Shown: piece after piece, positions 1 to 7,429 of the stretch
Numbering within the stretch: the first letter of the stretch is position 1
Layout of the letters: every line of letters begins with the position of its first letter
Source of the DNA: Chloroflexota bacterium
Lineage (GTDB): Bacteria; Chloroflexota; Limnocylindria; Limnocylindrales; CSP1-4
Direction: 5' to 3'
NCBI GenBank assembly: GCA_013695255.1
Contig: JACDAV010000084.1
Span: 1 to 16,039, forward strand
DNA: 16,039 bases
Made by a program: the position numbers and the translations under genes
Notes under the pieces: model-generated
Seen by the model: only the letters and a program-made list of their open reading frames with translations
Database searches by the model: none
Told to the model about the DNA's origin: nothing

Positions 1-740
1 GCGAAGACCCACTCGTCCGTCCTTGCCACCGCATGCCAGGGCTGATCGCGGTCCAGGAGCGCGAGGCCCACCCGGTACACGGGACCGCTGACCATCTGCT
101 TGACGCCGTGGTACAGCAGCAGCCAGCCCTCCGGCGTCTCCAGGGGCTGCGCGCCACCGCCGATGCGAGCGCCGTCCCACCAGGCCGCACCGCGGGCCCG
201 CAGGACGACGTTGGCGTGACCCCAGTGGACCAGATCCGGCGAGGAAGCCAGCCACATGTGACCCGTCCCGCCTGACACGGGCCGGTGGAGGAGCACCCAC
301 TGGCCGTCGATGCGGCGGGGAAACAGCGCCGCGTCCTTGTTCTCCGGCGACAGGACCACGCCGAGCCGTTCGACGGACTGGAAATCGCGCGTCCGCGCCA
401 GCGCGACGGCAGGGCCCAGGTGGGAATACGCGGTGTAGGCGATGACCCACTCGCCCAGCTCGGGCACGAAGGTGATTCGGCCGTCCTCGCAGCCCCACTC
501 CTCGTAGATCTCCACGGGGAAGAGCAGAGGGCTCTCGTCCACGCGCCAGTCCGACACACCGTCGCGGCTGCGCGCGACCCACAGGACGGAGAGCCCTCGG
601 GCGTCCTCGACCCGGACCAGCAGGAGAACCTCACCGTCGATCTCGGTCGCGGCCGGATTGAAGGCCGAGGCGACATGTGCGGGGATGTCCGCCGCAGTCA
701 GGAGCGGGTTCGCCGGGTGTCGATGAAACAGCTCGGTCAT
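1..740 (-). CDS. GH130 family mannoside phosphorylase/hydrolase, 3' end cut by window edge
   Basis: A cytoplasmic (no signal peptide) five-bladed beta-propeller enzyme of glycoside hydrolase family 130. The family phosphorolyses or hydrolyses beta-mannosides such as mannosyl-glucose or beta-1,4/beta-1,2-mannooligosaccharides. The first 246 residues are visible; members usually have about 300-390. Seen motifs are FNPA (27-30), CEDGR (84-88, D86 at the place of the catalytic acid of the family EDPR motif), NKDA (134-137), LFPRR (139-143), HRP (152-154), WWD (187-189), GGGAQP (194-199) and YHG (210-212). The basic residues in NKDA/RR/HRP are compatible with phosphate binding, so a phosphorylase is somewhat favoured, but the linkage specificity cannot be read. 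Pro of EDPR is replaced by Gly. The ATG start has no Shine-Dalgarno sequence but has TACGCT 8 nt upstream, suggesting a leaderless mRNA. It is transcribed divergently from the sugar ABC operon, which implies a shared substrate. The end lies outside the window. Confidence 0.88.
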   Translation of the reverse strand, partial: MTELFHRHPANPLLTAADIPAHVASAFNPAATEIDGEVLLLVRVEDARGLSVLWVARSRDGVSDWRVDESPLLFPVEIYEEWGCEDGRITFVPELGEWVIAYTAYSHLGPAVALARTRDFQSVERLGVVLSPENKDAALFPRRIDGQWVLLHRPVSGGTGHMWLASSPDLVHWGHANVVLRARGAAWWDGARIGGGAQPLETPEGWLLLYHGVKQMVSGPVYRVGLALLDRDQPWHAVARTDEWVF

Positions 741-748
741 CGGCTGAA

Positions 749-754
749 AGCGTA
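749..754 (-). promoter_or_regulatory. Candidate -10 element (TACGCT) for the GH130 gene
   Basis: On the minus strand TACGCT fits the TAnnnT pattern and lies 8 nt before the ATG at 740. This is the spacing expected when transcription starts at or beside the start codon. No good -35 hexamer is visible. The same layout occurs before three other genes in the window. Confidence 0.4.
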
Positions 755-782
755 GTGGACGATCCAGGCCGCCGCATCCTTG

Positions 783-815
783 TCTTGCGTTTGGCGGCAT
801 CTTGCGTTTGGCGGC
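783..815. repeat. Tandem 16-bp direct repeat in the divergent GH130/ABC control region
   Basis: TCTTGCGTTTGGCGGC occurs perfectly at 783-798 and again at 800-815, a 17-bp period. The second copy runs into an imperfect dyad, GCGTTT(8 nt)GAAGCGC-like, at 804-823 with half-sites GCGnTT and AAnCGC. It sits in the 166-bp gap between the GH130 gene and the sugar-binding-protein gene, the usual place for the operator of a sugar-responsive regulator. The regulator itself is not in the window. Confidence 0.5.
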
Positions 816-906
816 CGAAGCGCGCACGATCACCCGACGGGATGCTCGCGCCGGTGGCGCACTTTGCTCCGATGCGCGGTGGATCTCGCACCACAGGGAG
901 GAGTTT

Positions 907-2217
907 GTGGTCGCGATGGAACGCAGACGCTGGGCGCTGCCCACGATCACGCTGTCGATCGTCCTCATCGCCGCGGCGTGCGGCAGCGGCGGAGGAACCG
1001 CGGCGCCGCCGGGCGGATCGGGCGCCTCCGCCGGCACCGGAGCGTCGCCGGCCGGCGAGAAGGTCACGTTCCGGCTGACGACCTGGGCGGGGGAGGACGA
1101 GGCCAAGGAGCTCCAGGAGCTCGTGCTCGACAAGATCAACGCCGAGGCGACGGACTTCGAGATTGTCCATGAGCCCGCCCCCGCCGACTACTACACGAAG
1201 CTGCAGACGACGATCGCCGGCGGCACGGGGGCCGATTTCATGTGGCTCTCGCAGGAGTACGTGGCGGGTTACGCCTCGCGCGGCGCCCTCCTCGACCTGA
1301 CCGCGCACCTGGCCGCGGTCGACAACCCCGCCGCGAAGCTGGACGGCTACTTCCCGGACGTCATCAAGCCGGCGAAGTACCAGGACAAGGTCTACGGACT
1401 ACCGTGGATCGCACAGCCGGTCATCCTGTACTACAACCCGAAGCTCTTCGACGCGGCGGGCATCGATCCGCCGGATGACACGTGGGACTGGGCGAAGTTC
1501 CGCGAGACTGCCGTCGAGCTGACCAAGGACGACCAGTACGGCTTCACCGCCAATGGCTGGCCACCGATCCAGCAGTTCATCTGGCAGGCCGGCGGCGAGG
1601 TGATCACCGACGACCTCAGCTCGTCCCCGATCGACTCGCCCGAGGCGATGGAGGCGGTCGAGTTCTACAAGAGCCTTGTCTGGAACGAGGAGTGCTGTCC
1701 GACCGAGGAGACCATCACGGAGCAGGGCTTCGGCGAGATGTTCAAGGCCGGCAAGGTGGCCATGTTCATGGGCGGCGCGGCTGACACGTTCGACGGGCTC
1801 GACGTGGTCGGTGCGACCGTGGTGCCCAAGGGGCCGGAGAACCGGGCCAACCTCTCGTACGTCGCCGTGACCGCGGTGAACAGCGCCACGAAGAACCCGG
1901 AGCTGGCGGCCAAGGCGCTCGCCGCGCTGACCGACGGGATCCACCACTGGAAGATCGTCGCGCCGCGACCCGAGCTGGCCACGGCCGAGGTGATCCTGGC
2001 CAGCATCCCCGAGAAGTGGAAGGCGCAGAAGGAGGGCCAGGTCGACGCCATCGTCGCGGCGACCGAGGAGATGCGGGCATTCAACGTGATCCCGCGCCAC
2101 CAGGAGTGGGACGGCCTCTTCTGGAGCGAGTTCCAGGACCCGGTCTTCCATGACAAGAGCGCCCCGGCGGAGGCCGCGCCGACGGCACGGGAGAAGCTGG
2201 AGGGCCTCCTGCCCTAG
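907..2217 (+). CDS. CUT1-type ABC transporter sugar-binding lipoprotein
   Basis: Extracytoplasmic solute-binding protein (SBP_bac_1/family 1) that captures an oligosaccharide and delivers it to the two permeases encoded next. A lipoprotein signal is clear: basic ERRR, a hydrophobic stretch, then lipobox LIAAAC, with the lipidated Cys 22 residues from the internal ATG at 916. A Gly/Ala/Ser-rich linker precedes the mature domain. The mature part has the family pattern: ADFMWLSQEY, GLPWIAQPVILYYNPKLF, WDWAKFRETA, FGEMFKAGKVAMFMGG. GTG at 907 is chosen because GGAGG (897-901) is 5 nt away; ATG 916, in the same frame, is the alternative with 14-nt spacing. An in-frame extension to 802 is rejected because it would bury the signal peptide. 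Aromatic residues near the expected cleft (W, Y, F) suit sugar binding, but the ligand is inferred only from the GH130 neighbour. Confidence 0.92.
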   Translation: MVAMERRRWALPTITLSIVLIAAACGSGGGTAAPPGGSGASAGTGASPAGEKVTFRLTTWAGEDEAKELQELVLDKINAEATDFEIVHEPAPADYYTKLQTTIAGGTGADFMWLSQEYVAGYASRGALLDLTAHLAAVDNPAAKLDGYFPDVIKPAKYQDKVYGLPWIAQPVILYYNPKLFDAAGIDPPDDTWDWAKFRETAVELTKDDQYGFTANGWPPIQQFIWQAGGEVITDDLSSSPIDSPEAMEAVEFYKSLVWNEECCPTEETITEQGFGEMFKAGKVAMFMGGAADTFDGLDVVGATVVPKGPENRANLSYVAVTAVNSATKNPELAAKALAALTDGIHHWKIVAPRPELATAEVILASIPEKWKAQKEGQVDAIVAATEEMRAFNVIPRHQEWDGLFWSEFQDPVFHDKSAPAEAAPTAREKLEGLLP

Positions 2218-2231
2218 CCCGCCCGCAGGTC

Positions 2232-2262
2232 GCTCGGGCGGCGGCGCGCACGCCGCCCGAGC
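2232..2262 (+). promoter_or_regulatory. Perfect 12-bp stem-loop between binding-protein and permease genes
   Basis: GCTCGGGCGGCG (2232-2243) and its exact reverse complement (2251-2262) flank a 7-nt loop, starting 14 nt after the binding-protein stop. No T-run follows, so it is not a standard intrinsic terminator. At this position in binding-protein operons such hairpins commonly protect the upstream mRNA from 3' exonucleases and allow partial readthrough, giving more binding protein than permease. That role is inferred here. Confidence 0.7.
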
Positions 2263-2285
2263 CGATCCTTTCTCGGGAGACGCGG

Positions 2286-3290
2286 ATGCCCCAGCAGCTC
2301 CAGTGGTACGCCTCGACCCTGAGCCACTACGTCGGCGCGGCGGTGGCGATCGTGGCGCTCATGTGGCTCACCAACCGCGGGCTGCGGCGGCTCGGCCTGC
2401 GGGGCGATGCCGCGATGGGCCTGGCCCTCGTCGTTCCCTGGCTGCTGGGCTTCCTGATCTGGAACGCGGGTCCGATCGTGGCCTCGCTCTACTTCAGCTT
2501 CACCGACTACAACGTCCTCCAGGCGCCCAAGGTCGTCGGCCTCGCCAACTACGAGAAGCTGATCAGCGGCGATCCCAACTTCTGGCCGTCGGTCCGCCTG
2601 ACCATGGCCTATTCGGCGCTGACGGTGCCAATCGGCCTGGTCGGCTCGGTGGCGGCGGCCATCATGCTCAACCAGGGCGTGAAGGGCATCGGCCTGTGGC
2701 GAACGCTCTACTACCTGCCCGCCATCCTGCCCGCCTTCGTCACTGCGCTCCTGTGGCGCCTGATGTTCCTGCCGACGCGGGGCGGGCTGGTCAACTCGGC
2801 CACCGAGCCGATCTGGTCGCTCTTCAGTGACAAGCCTCCCGGCTGGTTCCTTGATCGGGACATGCTGCTCTGGGGCTTCGTGATCATGAGCTTCTGGGGC
2901 GTCTTCGGAGCCAACACGGTCATCGTCCTGGCGGGTCTCAAGAACATTCCCCGGGACCTGTACGAGGCGGCGAGCGTCGATGGTGCGGGCGTTCTGGCCC
3001 GCGTGCGCCACATCACCCTGCCGCAGCTGAGCCCGACCCTGTTCTACCTGATCGTGATGGGCATCATCGCCGCGGTCCAGGTCTTCGACCAGCCGCTCTT
3101 CATCCAGCTGCCACCCGGCTCGCCCACCTTCCTCAACGTGTATCTCTATCAACAGGGCTTCACGCTCTTCCAGATGGGCTACGCCTCGGCGATCGCCTGG
3201 TTCATGTTCGTGATCATCCTCGTGCTCACCCTCGCGGTGTTCCGGTCGAGCACGGCCTGGGTCTACTACGAGTCGGAGGCCAAGCGGTGA
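2286..3290 (+). CDS. CUT1 sugar ABC transporter permease, MalF/UgpA type
   Basis: Inner-membrane permease (BPD_transp_1 fold) that forms the translocation channel with the next gene product. It has 334 residues and about seven predicted membrane segments: an extra N-terminal one near 13-28, a long one near 45-70, and the core set from about 105 to 318. The cytoplasmic EAA loop that docks the ATPase is clear: EAASVDGAG (227-235) with the LP pair at 245-246. The F-type feature FTDYN follows the first core helix. The ATG is preceded by GGGAGA with 5-nt spacing. The stop overlaps the next start in a GTGA junction, so translation of the two permeases is probably coupled. No ATPase gene is found in the operon, so a multitask MsmX/UgpC-like ATPase encoded elsewhere would be needed. 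Confidence 0.94.
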   Translation: MPQQLQWYASTLSHYVGAAVAIVALMWLTNRGLRRLGLRGDAAMGLALVVPWLLGFLIWNAGPIVASLYFSFTDYNVLQAPKVVGLANYEKLISGDPNFWPSVRLTMAYSALTVPIGLVGSVAAAIMLNQGVKGIGLWRTLYYLPAILPAFVTALLWRLMFLPTRGGLVNSATEPIWSLFSDKPPGWFLDRDMLLWGFVIMSFWGVFGANTVIVLAGLKNIPRDLYEAASVDGAGVLARVRHITLPQLSPTLFYLIVMGIIAAVQVFDQPLFIQLPPGSPTFLNVYLYQQGFTLFQMGYASAIAWFMFVIILVLTLAVFRSSTAWVYYESEAKR

Positions 3291-4207
3291 CCTTTCGGGA
3301 AGCGACGGCGGAGCAGGTGGGTGGCGCGGCCGTGCTGGTCGGCAGCACCCGCCAGGGTCGCGGCGGGCTTCGCAAGCAGCTGCGGCTGCTGCCGGTCTAC
3401 ATCCTGCTCGCCCTGGGCGGGACCTTCGCGCTGGTGCCGTTCATCTGGATGCTGTCGACGTCGCTCAAGTCGCAGGCCCAGCTGTTCGTCTTCCCGCCCG
3501 AGTGGATCCCGGACCCGGTGCTGTGGTCGAACTACGCCGAGGCCTGGAACGCGCTGCCCTTCAGCGCGATGCTCATGAACACCATCTTCGTGACCGCCCT
3601 CGCGATGTTCGGCGAGCTCGCCAGCGCCTCGCTCGTGGCCTACGGGTTCGCCCGCTTCCACTTCCCGTTCCGGAACGCCCTGTTCGTCCTGATGCTCAGC
3701 ACGATGATGCTGCCGTGGGTCGTGACGCTCATCCCGAGCTTCATCATCTGGCGCGTCCTGGGCCAGATCAACACCTACGACCCGCTGACGGTCGGCTCGC
3801 TGTTCGCGTGGGGCCCGTTCTACATCTTCCTGCTCCGCCAGTTCTTCCAGACCGTCAGCCGGGAGATCGAGGAGGCGGCCATCGTCGACGGAGCCAACTC
3901 GATGCAGGTCTTCTGGCACGTGATGCTGCCGCTCGTGAAGCCGGTCCTGCTGGCCGTGGCGGTGCTGAGCTTCCAGGGCAACTGGAACAACTTCCGCGGC
4001 GCCCTGATTTACCTGCAGCAACCGCTCGAGCGCTTCACGATGCCGCTGGGGCTGCAGTTCTTCCAGGCCAGCCTGTCGAACGAGGCGCCCCGCTGGCACT
4101 ACATGATGGCGATGTCGGGGCTGATGGCGCTGCCGATCATCGTCCTGTTCTTCCTGGCCCAGCGCCAGTTCATCGAGGGGATCCAGCTGGGCGGGGTGAA
4201 GGGCTGA
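3287..4207 (+). CDS. CUT1 sugar ABC transporter permease, MalG/UgpE type
   Basis: Second inner-membrane permease of the importer, 306 residues, six membrane segments beginning about residue 35. Family marks are PFIWMLSTSLKS after the first helix, the conserved YGFARFHFPFRN region (119-130), and the EAA loop EEAAIVDGAN (195-204) with LP at 214-215. The C-terminal QRQFIEGIQLGGVKG is the classic ending of MalG-type permeases. The GTG start overlaps the stop of the first permease (GTGA), and GGAGG (3275-3279) lies 7 nt upstream. Its TGA stop is embedded in CTGA, where the next gene seems to start. It partners with the upstream MalF-type protein and an external ATPase. Confidence 0.94.
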   Translation: MTFREATAEQVGGAAVLVGSTRQGRGGLRKQLRLLPVYILLALGGTFALVPFIWMLSTSLKSQAQLFVFPPEWIPDPVLWSNYAEAWNALPFSAMLMNTIFVTALAMFGELASASLVAYGFARFHFPFRNALFVLMLSTMMLPWVVTLIPSFIIWRVLGQINTYDPLTVGSLFAWGPFYIFLLRQFFQTVSREIEEAAIVDGANSMQVFWHVMLPLVKPVLLAVAVLSFQGNWNNFRGALIYLQQPLERFTMPLGLQFFQASLSNEAPRWHYMMAMSGLMALPIIVLFFLAQRQFIEGIQLGGVKG

Positions 4208-6711
4208 GAGCTGGACGCGGCGTCCGGCTCGCTGTCGTCGTGGTGCTGGCGACCGCGTGTGGGAGCCCCGAGGTCAGTCGGCCGTCGAGTTCGTCGCCTG
4301 CCTCCGGCGGGGCCCCGGCCTCCGCGAGCCCGGCGGCGAGCGGCCCGGGCACGGTGTTGCCGCCGACCGCCCGGCTGGGCCTCATCAATCCTGCCCACCT
4401 CGACTTCCTCACCGAGCCGGTCGTCATCGAGGGCGAGCCCATGGCGCTCGTTCACATCTACTCCGAGCATCCGCACTACCGGTGGGTGGATGCCTCGGGG
4501 GAGGGGATCGCCGCGGTCGACGACGTCGCGCGCGCGGCCATCGTTTACCTCGAGCTCCACGAGCGCTCGGCCGACGAGGCGGCCCTCGAACGAGCGCGCC
4601 TGCTGTTGAACTTCGTGATGTACCTCCAGGCCGACGATGGCGACTACTTCAACTTCGTTCGCGACCGCGAAGGGACGATCAATCGGGACGGCATCACCAG
4701 CTACGAGGACTGGGGCTGGTGGGCTGCGCGCGGGCAATGGGCGCTCGCCCGCGGGATCGCCGTCTTCAGCTCCGTGGATCCGCCGTATGCGGACCGCCTG
4801 CGCGAGCACTATCTGCGCGGTGAAGCAGCCCTCGATCGCGCCCTCGCGAACGTGGGGACCTACGGAGAGCTGCATGGCGAACGGATCCCTGCCTGGCTGC
4901 TCAAGGGCGGCACGGATGTCTCCAGCCTCGCGCTGCTCGGCCTCGCAGAGTACGCGGCGGTCGAGCCGAACCCGACCACGAGCCGCCTCGCCTTTGCCCT
5001 CGGCCAGGCAGTCGCGGAGTACCGCCTGGGCGACGGAGATGACTACCCGTTCGGGCTCCGCCCCAGCACCGCCACGTCGCTCGGCTACTGGCACGGCTGG
5101 GGCGCGCACAGCGTCCAGGCACTCGCGAGGGCCGGCGATGTCTTCGAACGGGATGACTGGGTCCAGGCCGCGAGGGACGAGGCCGACCAATGGTTCGGCC
5201 GGCTCATGACGACCGGCATGATCCGTGAGACGGGCGTGATCCCGCACCGGTACGACCAGATCGCCTATGCCCAGGCGATGGTGGTGCTCGGCTACAGCGA
5301 GCTCGCGGAAGCGACGGGCGAGGAGAGCTATCGGCGGCTGTCCGGCCTCGCGGCAGCCTGGTTCTTCGGTGACAACCCGGCAGACGCAGCGATGTACGAC
5401 CCGGAGACCGGTCGAGCGTACGACGGGCTGGCCGGAGCGAACCAGTTCCGCATCAACCTCAATTCCGGGGCGGAGAGCACGATCGAGGCGCTCATGGCGC
5501 TGCTCGCGGTGGTCGAGGATCCGGTCGCGGCGGGCTACCTTCGCGCCGAGGCGCGGGCAGCCCGCGCAGCGATCGTGGCAGAGGCGGAGCGCGGCACCGC
5601 GGTCGGCGGCGAACCGCGCTACGGGCAGCAGGACTGGACCGGGGAGGCGTACTTCAGCGGCGGCCGCTACTACGCGCTCGGCCCGGAGGACGAGGTGGAG
5701 GTGACGTTCACGGTCGCCGAGCGTGGCCGCTTCGACCTGTTCCTCGCCCAGGAGCGTCAGGCCGCCGGCGAGCGCGACGTGGCGGTGGAGGCGCTGCGGA
5801 CGGCGGACGCCGTCGGCATCGATGGTGACCTCGCGGAGTGGAGCACGACCGAGCCTGTGGCGGTGGACGGCGCGGTCAACGTGCTGCGGGGCGGTGCCGC
5901 ATGGCCGGGCCTGGATGCGGCCAGCTTCATCGGTCGGTTCCTGTGGGACGAGGACAACCTGTACATCTCCGGCGATGTGCGCGATCTCGAGCACATTCAG
6001 AACCAGGTCGGGCCCGGCGTGTGGCAGGGGGACACGTTGTGGATCTACCTGGACACGACCGGGGAGGGGCGCCGGATCGACGTCAAGTTGACCTTTGCCC
6101 AGACGCCGGACGGGCCACAGGTCTGGAACTGGACGGGCGGCGCCTTGCTGGCCGAGGCGGAGCTCGCCTGGCAGGGTGGGGACGGGGGGTACGTCTACGA
6201 GGCGGCGATCCCGTGGGCCAGTTTGGGTCGTGAGGCTGCCGAGTCCGGGCAGAACCTCCGGTTCGAGCTCGGCATGGGCTTCACCGGCGGCTTCATGGAC
6301 TGGACCGGCACCGACCCGGACACACCGGGGAATTTGGCACCCCTGACGCTGGTCGACGAGCTTTCCCAGCCGGTGGGCCCGGTGGCCGAGGAAAACGCCC
6401 CGGCGCCGGACTCGATCGCCGTCGCCGTCAGCATCGACGGCGGTCAGGCCGTCGTCGTGCCGGGGTTGACATCAGCCGACCGCGACTACCTGTGGCTCGA
6501 GGCCGTGCTCCGCGATGTCGAGCTCGAGGCGGGCGACCACCGCCTGCGTCTTGCGTACGCCGGGACCGGCGACGAGGAGGCGGTCGTCGACGCAGCGTGG
6601 CTTGCGCCCGTCGTGGCCCGCAAGGCCTGGCGACTGGAGGACGGGAGCGAGGTGGTGCTCGAGCTGGACACGCGGGAGGGGGAGCTGTCCTGGGCATCAC
6701 CGCCGCCCTGA
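4204..6711 (+). CDS. Predicted lipoprotein (alpha/alpha)6-type glycosidase with CBM9 domain inserted in a CBM6/35-like domain
   Basis: About 835 residues and not assigned to a named GH family. If translation starts at CTG 4204, the N-terminus LRAGRGVRLAVVVVLATAC is a textbook lipoprotein signal; there is no ATG, GTG or TTG upstream that fits. The first standard in-frame start, GTG 4240, would leave almost no signal peptide. Residues about 40-450 are helical and rich in W/Y/D, including DDVARAA, YEDWGWWAARGQWALARG (about 167), YWHGWGAHSVQALARAG and NLNSGAEST (418-426), as in six-hairpin glycosidases; the last motif recalls proteins linked to GH130 genes (from memory). From about 458 (EAERG...YFSGGRYY) a CBM6/35-like beta-sandwich begins. 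It is interrupted at about 535-715 by a CBM9-like domain (GIDGDLAEW, FLWDEDNLYISGDVRD, DTLWIYLD, YEAAIPW) and resumes at about 736. It probably trims the glycan outside the cell. Confidence 0.75.
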   Translation: MRAGRGVRLAVVVVLATACGSPEVSRPSSSSPASGGAPASASPAASGPGTVLPPTARLGLINPAHLDFLTEPVVIEGEPMALVHIYSEHPHYRWVDASGEGIAAVDDVARAAIVYLELHERSADEAALERARLLLNFVMYLQADDGDYFNFVRDREGTINRDGITSYEDWGWWAARGQWALARGIAVFSSVDPPYADRLREHYLRGEAALDRALANVGTYGELHGERIPAWLLKGGTDVSSLALLGLAEYAAVEPNPTTSRLAFALGQAVAEYRLGDGDDYPFGLRPSTATSLGYWHGWGAHSVQALARAGDVFERDDWVQAARDEADQWFGRLMTTGMIRETGVIPHRYDQIAYAQAMVVLGYSELAEATGEESYRRLSGLAAAWFFGDNPADAAMYDPETGRAYDGLAGANQFRINLNSGAESTIEALMALLAVVEDPVAAGYLRAEARAARAAIVAEAERGTAVGGEPRYGQQDWTGEAYFSGGRYYALGPEDEVEVTFTVAERGRFDLFLAQERQAAGERDVAVEALRTADAVGIDGDLAEWSTTEPVAVDGAVNVLRGGAAWPGLDAASFIGRFLWDEDNLYISGDVRDLEHIQNQVGPGVWQGDTLWIYLDTTGEGRRIDVKLTFAQTPDGPQVWNWTGGALLAEAELAWQGGDGGYVYEAAIPWASLGREAAESGQNLRFELGMGFTGGFMDWTGTDPDTPGNLAPLTLVDELSQPVGPVAEENAPAPDSIAVAVSIDGGQAVVVPGLTSADRDYLWLEAVLRDVELEAGDHRLRLAYAGTGDEEAVVDAAWLAPVVARKAWRLEDGSEVVLELDTREGELSWASPPP

Positions 6712-7367
6712 GGGTGGGGGCGCGCACGGTTCGCGATGCCTGGGACGCGCTCGTGTCGCTGGCGGCGCTGAACTTCATCTGGTTCGCGCTGTCGCTGACG
6801 GTCGTCCTGCTGCCGCCCGCGACCGTTGCCATGTTCGAGGCGACCAACCAGCTCGCTCGCGGACGTCAGGTCGAGGCGGTCGAGTACCTCGGGGCGGTCC
6901 GGCGGCAGTTCCTGCGATCCTGGGCATGGGCGCTGCTCAACGCAGTCGTCATCGGGCTGCTGGTCGTCAGTGTCGTGTTCTACGATCGGCCGGAACCGTG
7001 GGCGGCCGCCGTCCGGAGCCTGTTCCTGCTGGCCACGTTCGCCTGGCTGGTCGCTCAGCTCATGGTCTGGCCGTACGTCTTCGAGCAGGACGAGCCGAGC
7101 CTGCGCCGGGCGATCCGAAATGCCCTCCTGACCGTCCTCGGGGCGCCCGTCTTCAGCATCATGATCGGAGCGATCGTCGCGGCCGTCCTGGTGGTCAGCG
7201 CCGTGCTGCTGGTTCCCGTGGCCTTCATGACGACGGCCTTCTTGTGCCTGCTCGGCAGCCACGCCGTGCGCGACCGCCTCGTTGCGTTCGGCAAGCGACC
7301 GTTGCCCCGGTCGCCAGACGACGCGGACCAGTGGCCCGCGGAGGCGAGCGAAGCCCGGGATCGGTGA
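6690..7367 (+). CDS. YesL/DUF624-like integral membrane protein
   Basis: About 225 residues, with membrane segments near 24-48, 78-98, 108-130 and a long hydrophobic pair at 146-189. The layout, the N-terminal ALRVG.RTV.DAWDAL.SLA.LN pattern and the position at the end of a sugar ABC operon match the YesL (DUF624) family. That family is widespread next to CUT1 transporters, and its role is unknown. The start is uncertain. CTG 6690 gives MGITAALRVG, like family N-termini, and has a strong SD (GGGAGGGGGAG, 6674-6684) 5 nt upstream, overlapping the previous gene by 22 nt. The first standard start, GTG 6714, lacks a properly spaced SD and would lose the conserved N-terminal residues. The C-terminus is a short charged cytoplasmic tail. 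It faces the c-di-GMP gene convergently. Confidence 0.75.
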   Translation: MGITAALRVGARTVRDAWDALVSLAALNFIWFALSLTVVLLPPATVAMFEATNQLARGRQVEAVEYLGAVRRQFLRSWAWALLNAVVIGLLVVSVVFYDRPEPWAAAVRSLFLLATFAWLVAQLMVWPYVFEQDEPSLRRAIRNALLTVLGAPVFSIMIGAIVAAVLVVSAVLLVPVAFMTTAFLCLLGSHAVRDRLVAFGKRPLPRSPDDADQWPAEASEARDR

Positions 7368-7377
7368 GGCCGTGCCC

Positions 7378-7406
7378 GGGCGGCGGCAGCGCGCCGACCG
7401 CCGCTC
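7378..7406. terminator. Possible hairpin between convergent genes
   Basis: GGGCGGCGG (7378-7386) can pair with CCGCCGCTC (7398-7406, one G-U), leaving an 11-nt loop. It lies between the YesL-like gene stop and the convergent GGDEF-EAL gene stop. No T-run follows on either strand, so termination by this structure is only a guess. Confidence 0.3.
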
Positions 7407-7429
7407 TGCGGGGCGAGCTCAGACGGGAC

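Noticed and set aside
33..755. Plus-strand open frames of 80 and 156 residues.
   Set aside because: They are shadows of the GH130 gene on the minus strand, which has clear family motifs.
802..906. In-frame extension of the sugar-binding protein upstream of GTG 907.
   Set aside because: It would put about 35 non-signal residues before the lipoprotein signal and would run through the repeat region; the SD supports 907.
2232..2262. Intrinsic terminator ending the transcript after the binding-protein gene.
   Set aside because: No T-run follows the stem and the next genes clearly belong to the same transporter.
3502..4203. An open frame runs upstream of the lipoprotein gene, giving one 1069-residue reading.
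   Set aside because: It overlaps the MalG-type permease in another frame, is Arg/Pro/Ala-rich shadow sequence, and the lipoprotein signal begins only near 4204.
4099..5994. A 631-residue open frame on the minus strand opposite the lipoprotein gene.
   Set aside because: Rich in Arg/Glu/His with no recognisable domain, as expected for antisense frames in high-GC DNA; the plus strand holds a clear multidomain protein.
6428..7262. Minus-strand frames of 139 and 258 residues opposite the YesL-like gene.
   Set aside because: Low-complexity Arg/Gln/Asp composition without domains; the plus strand encodes a multi-helix membrane protein.
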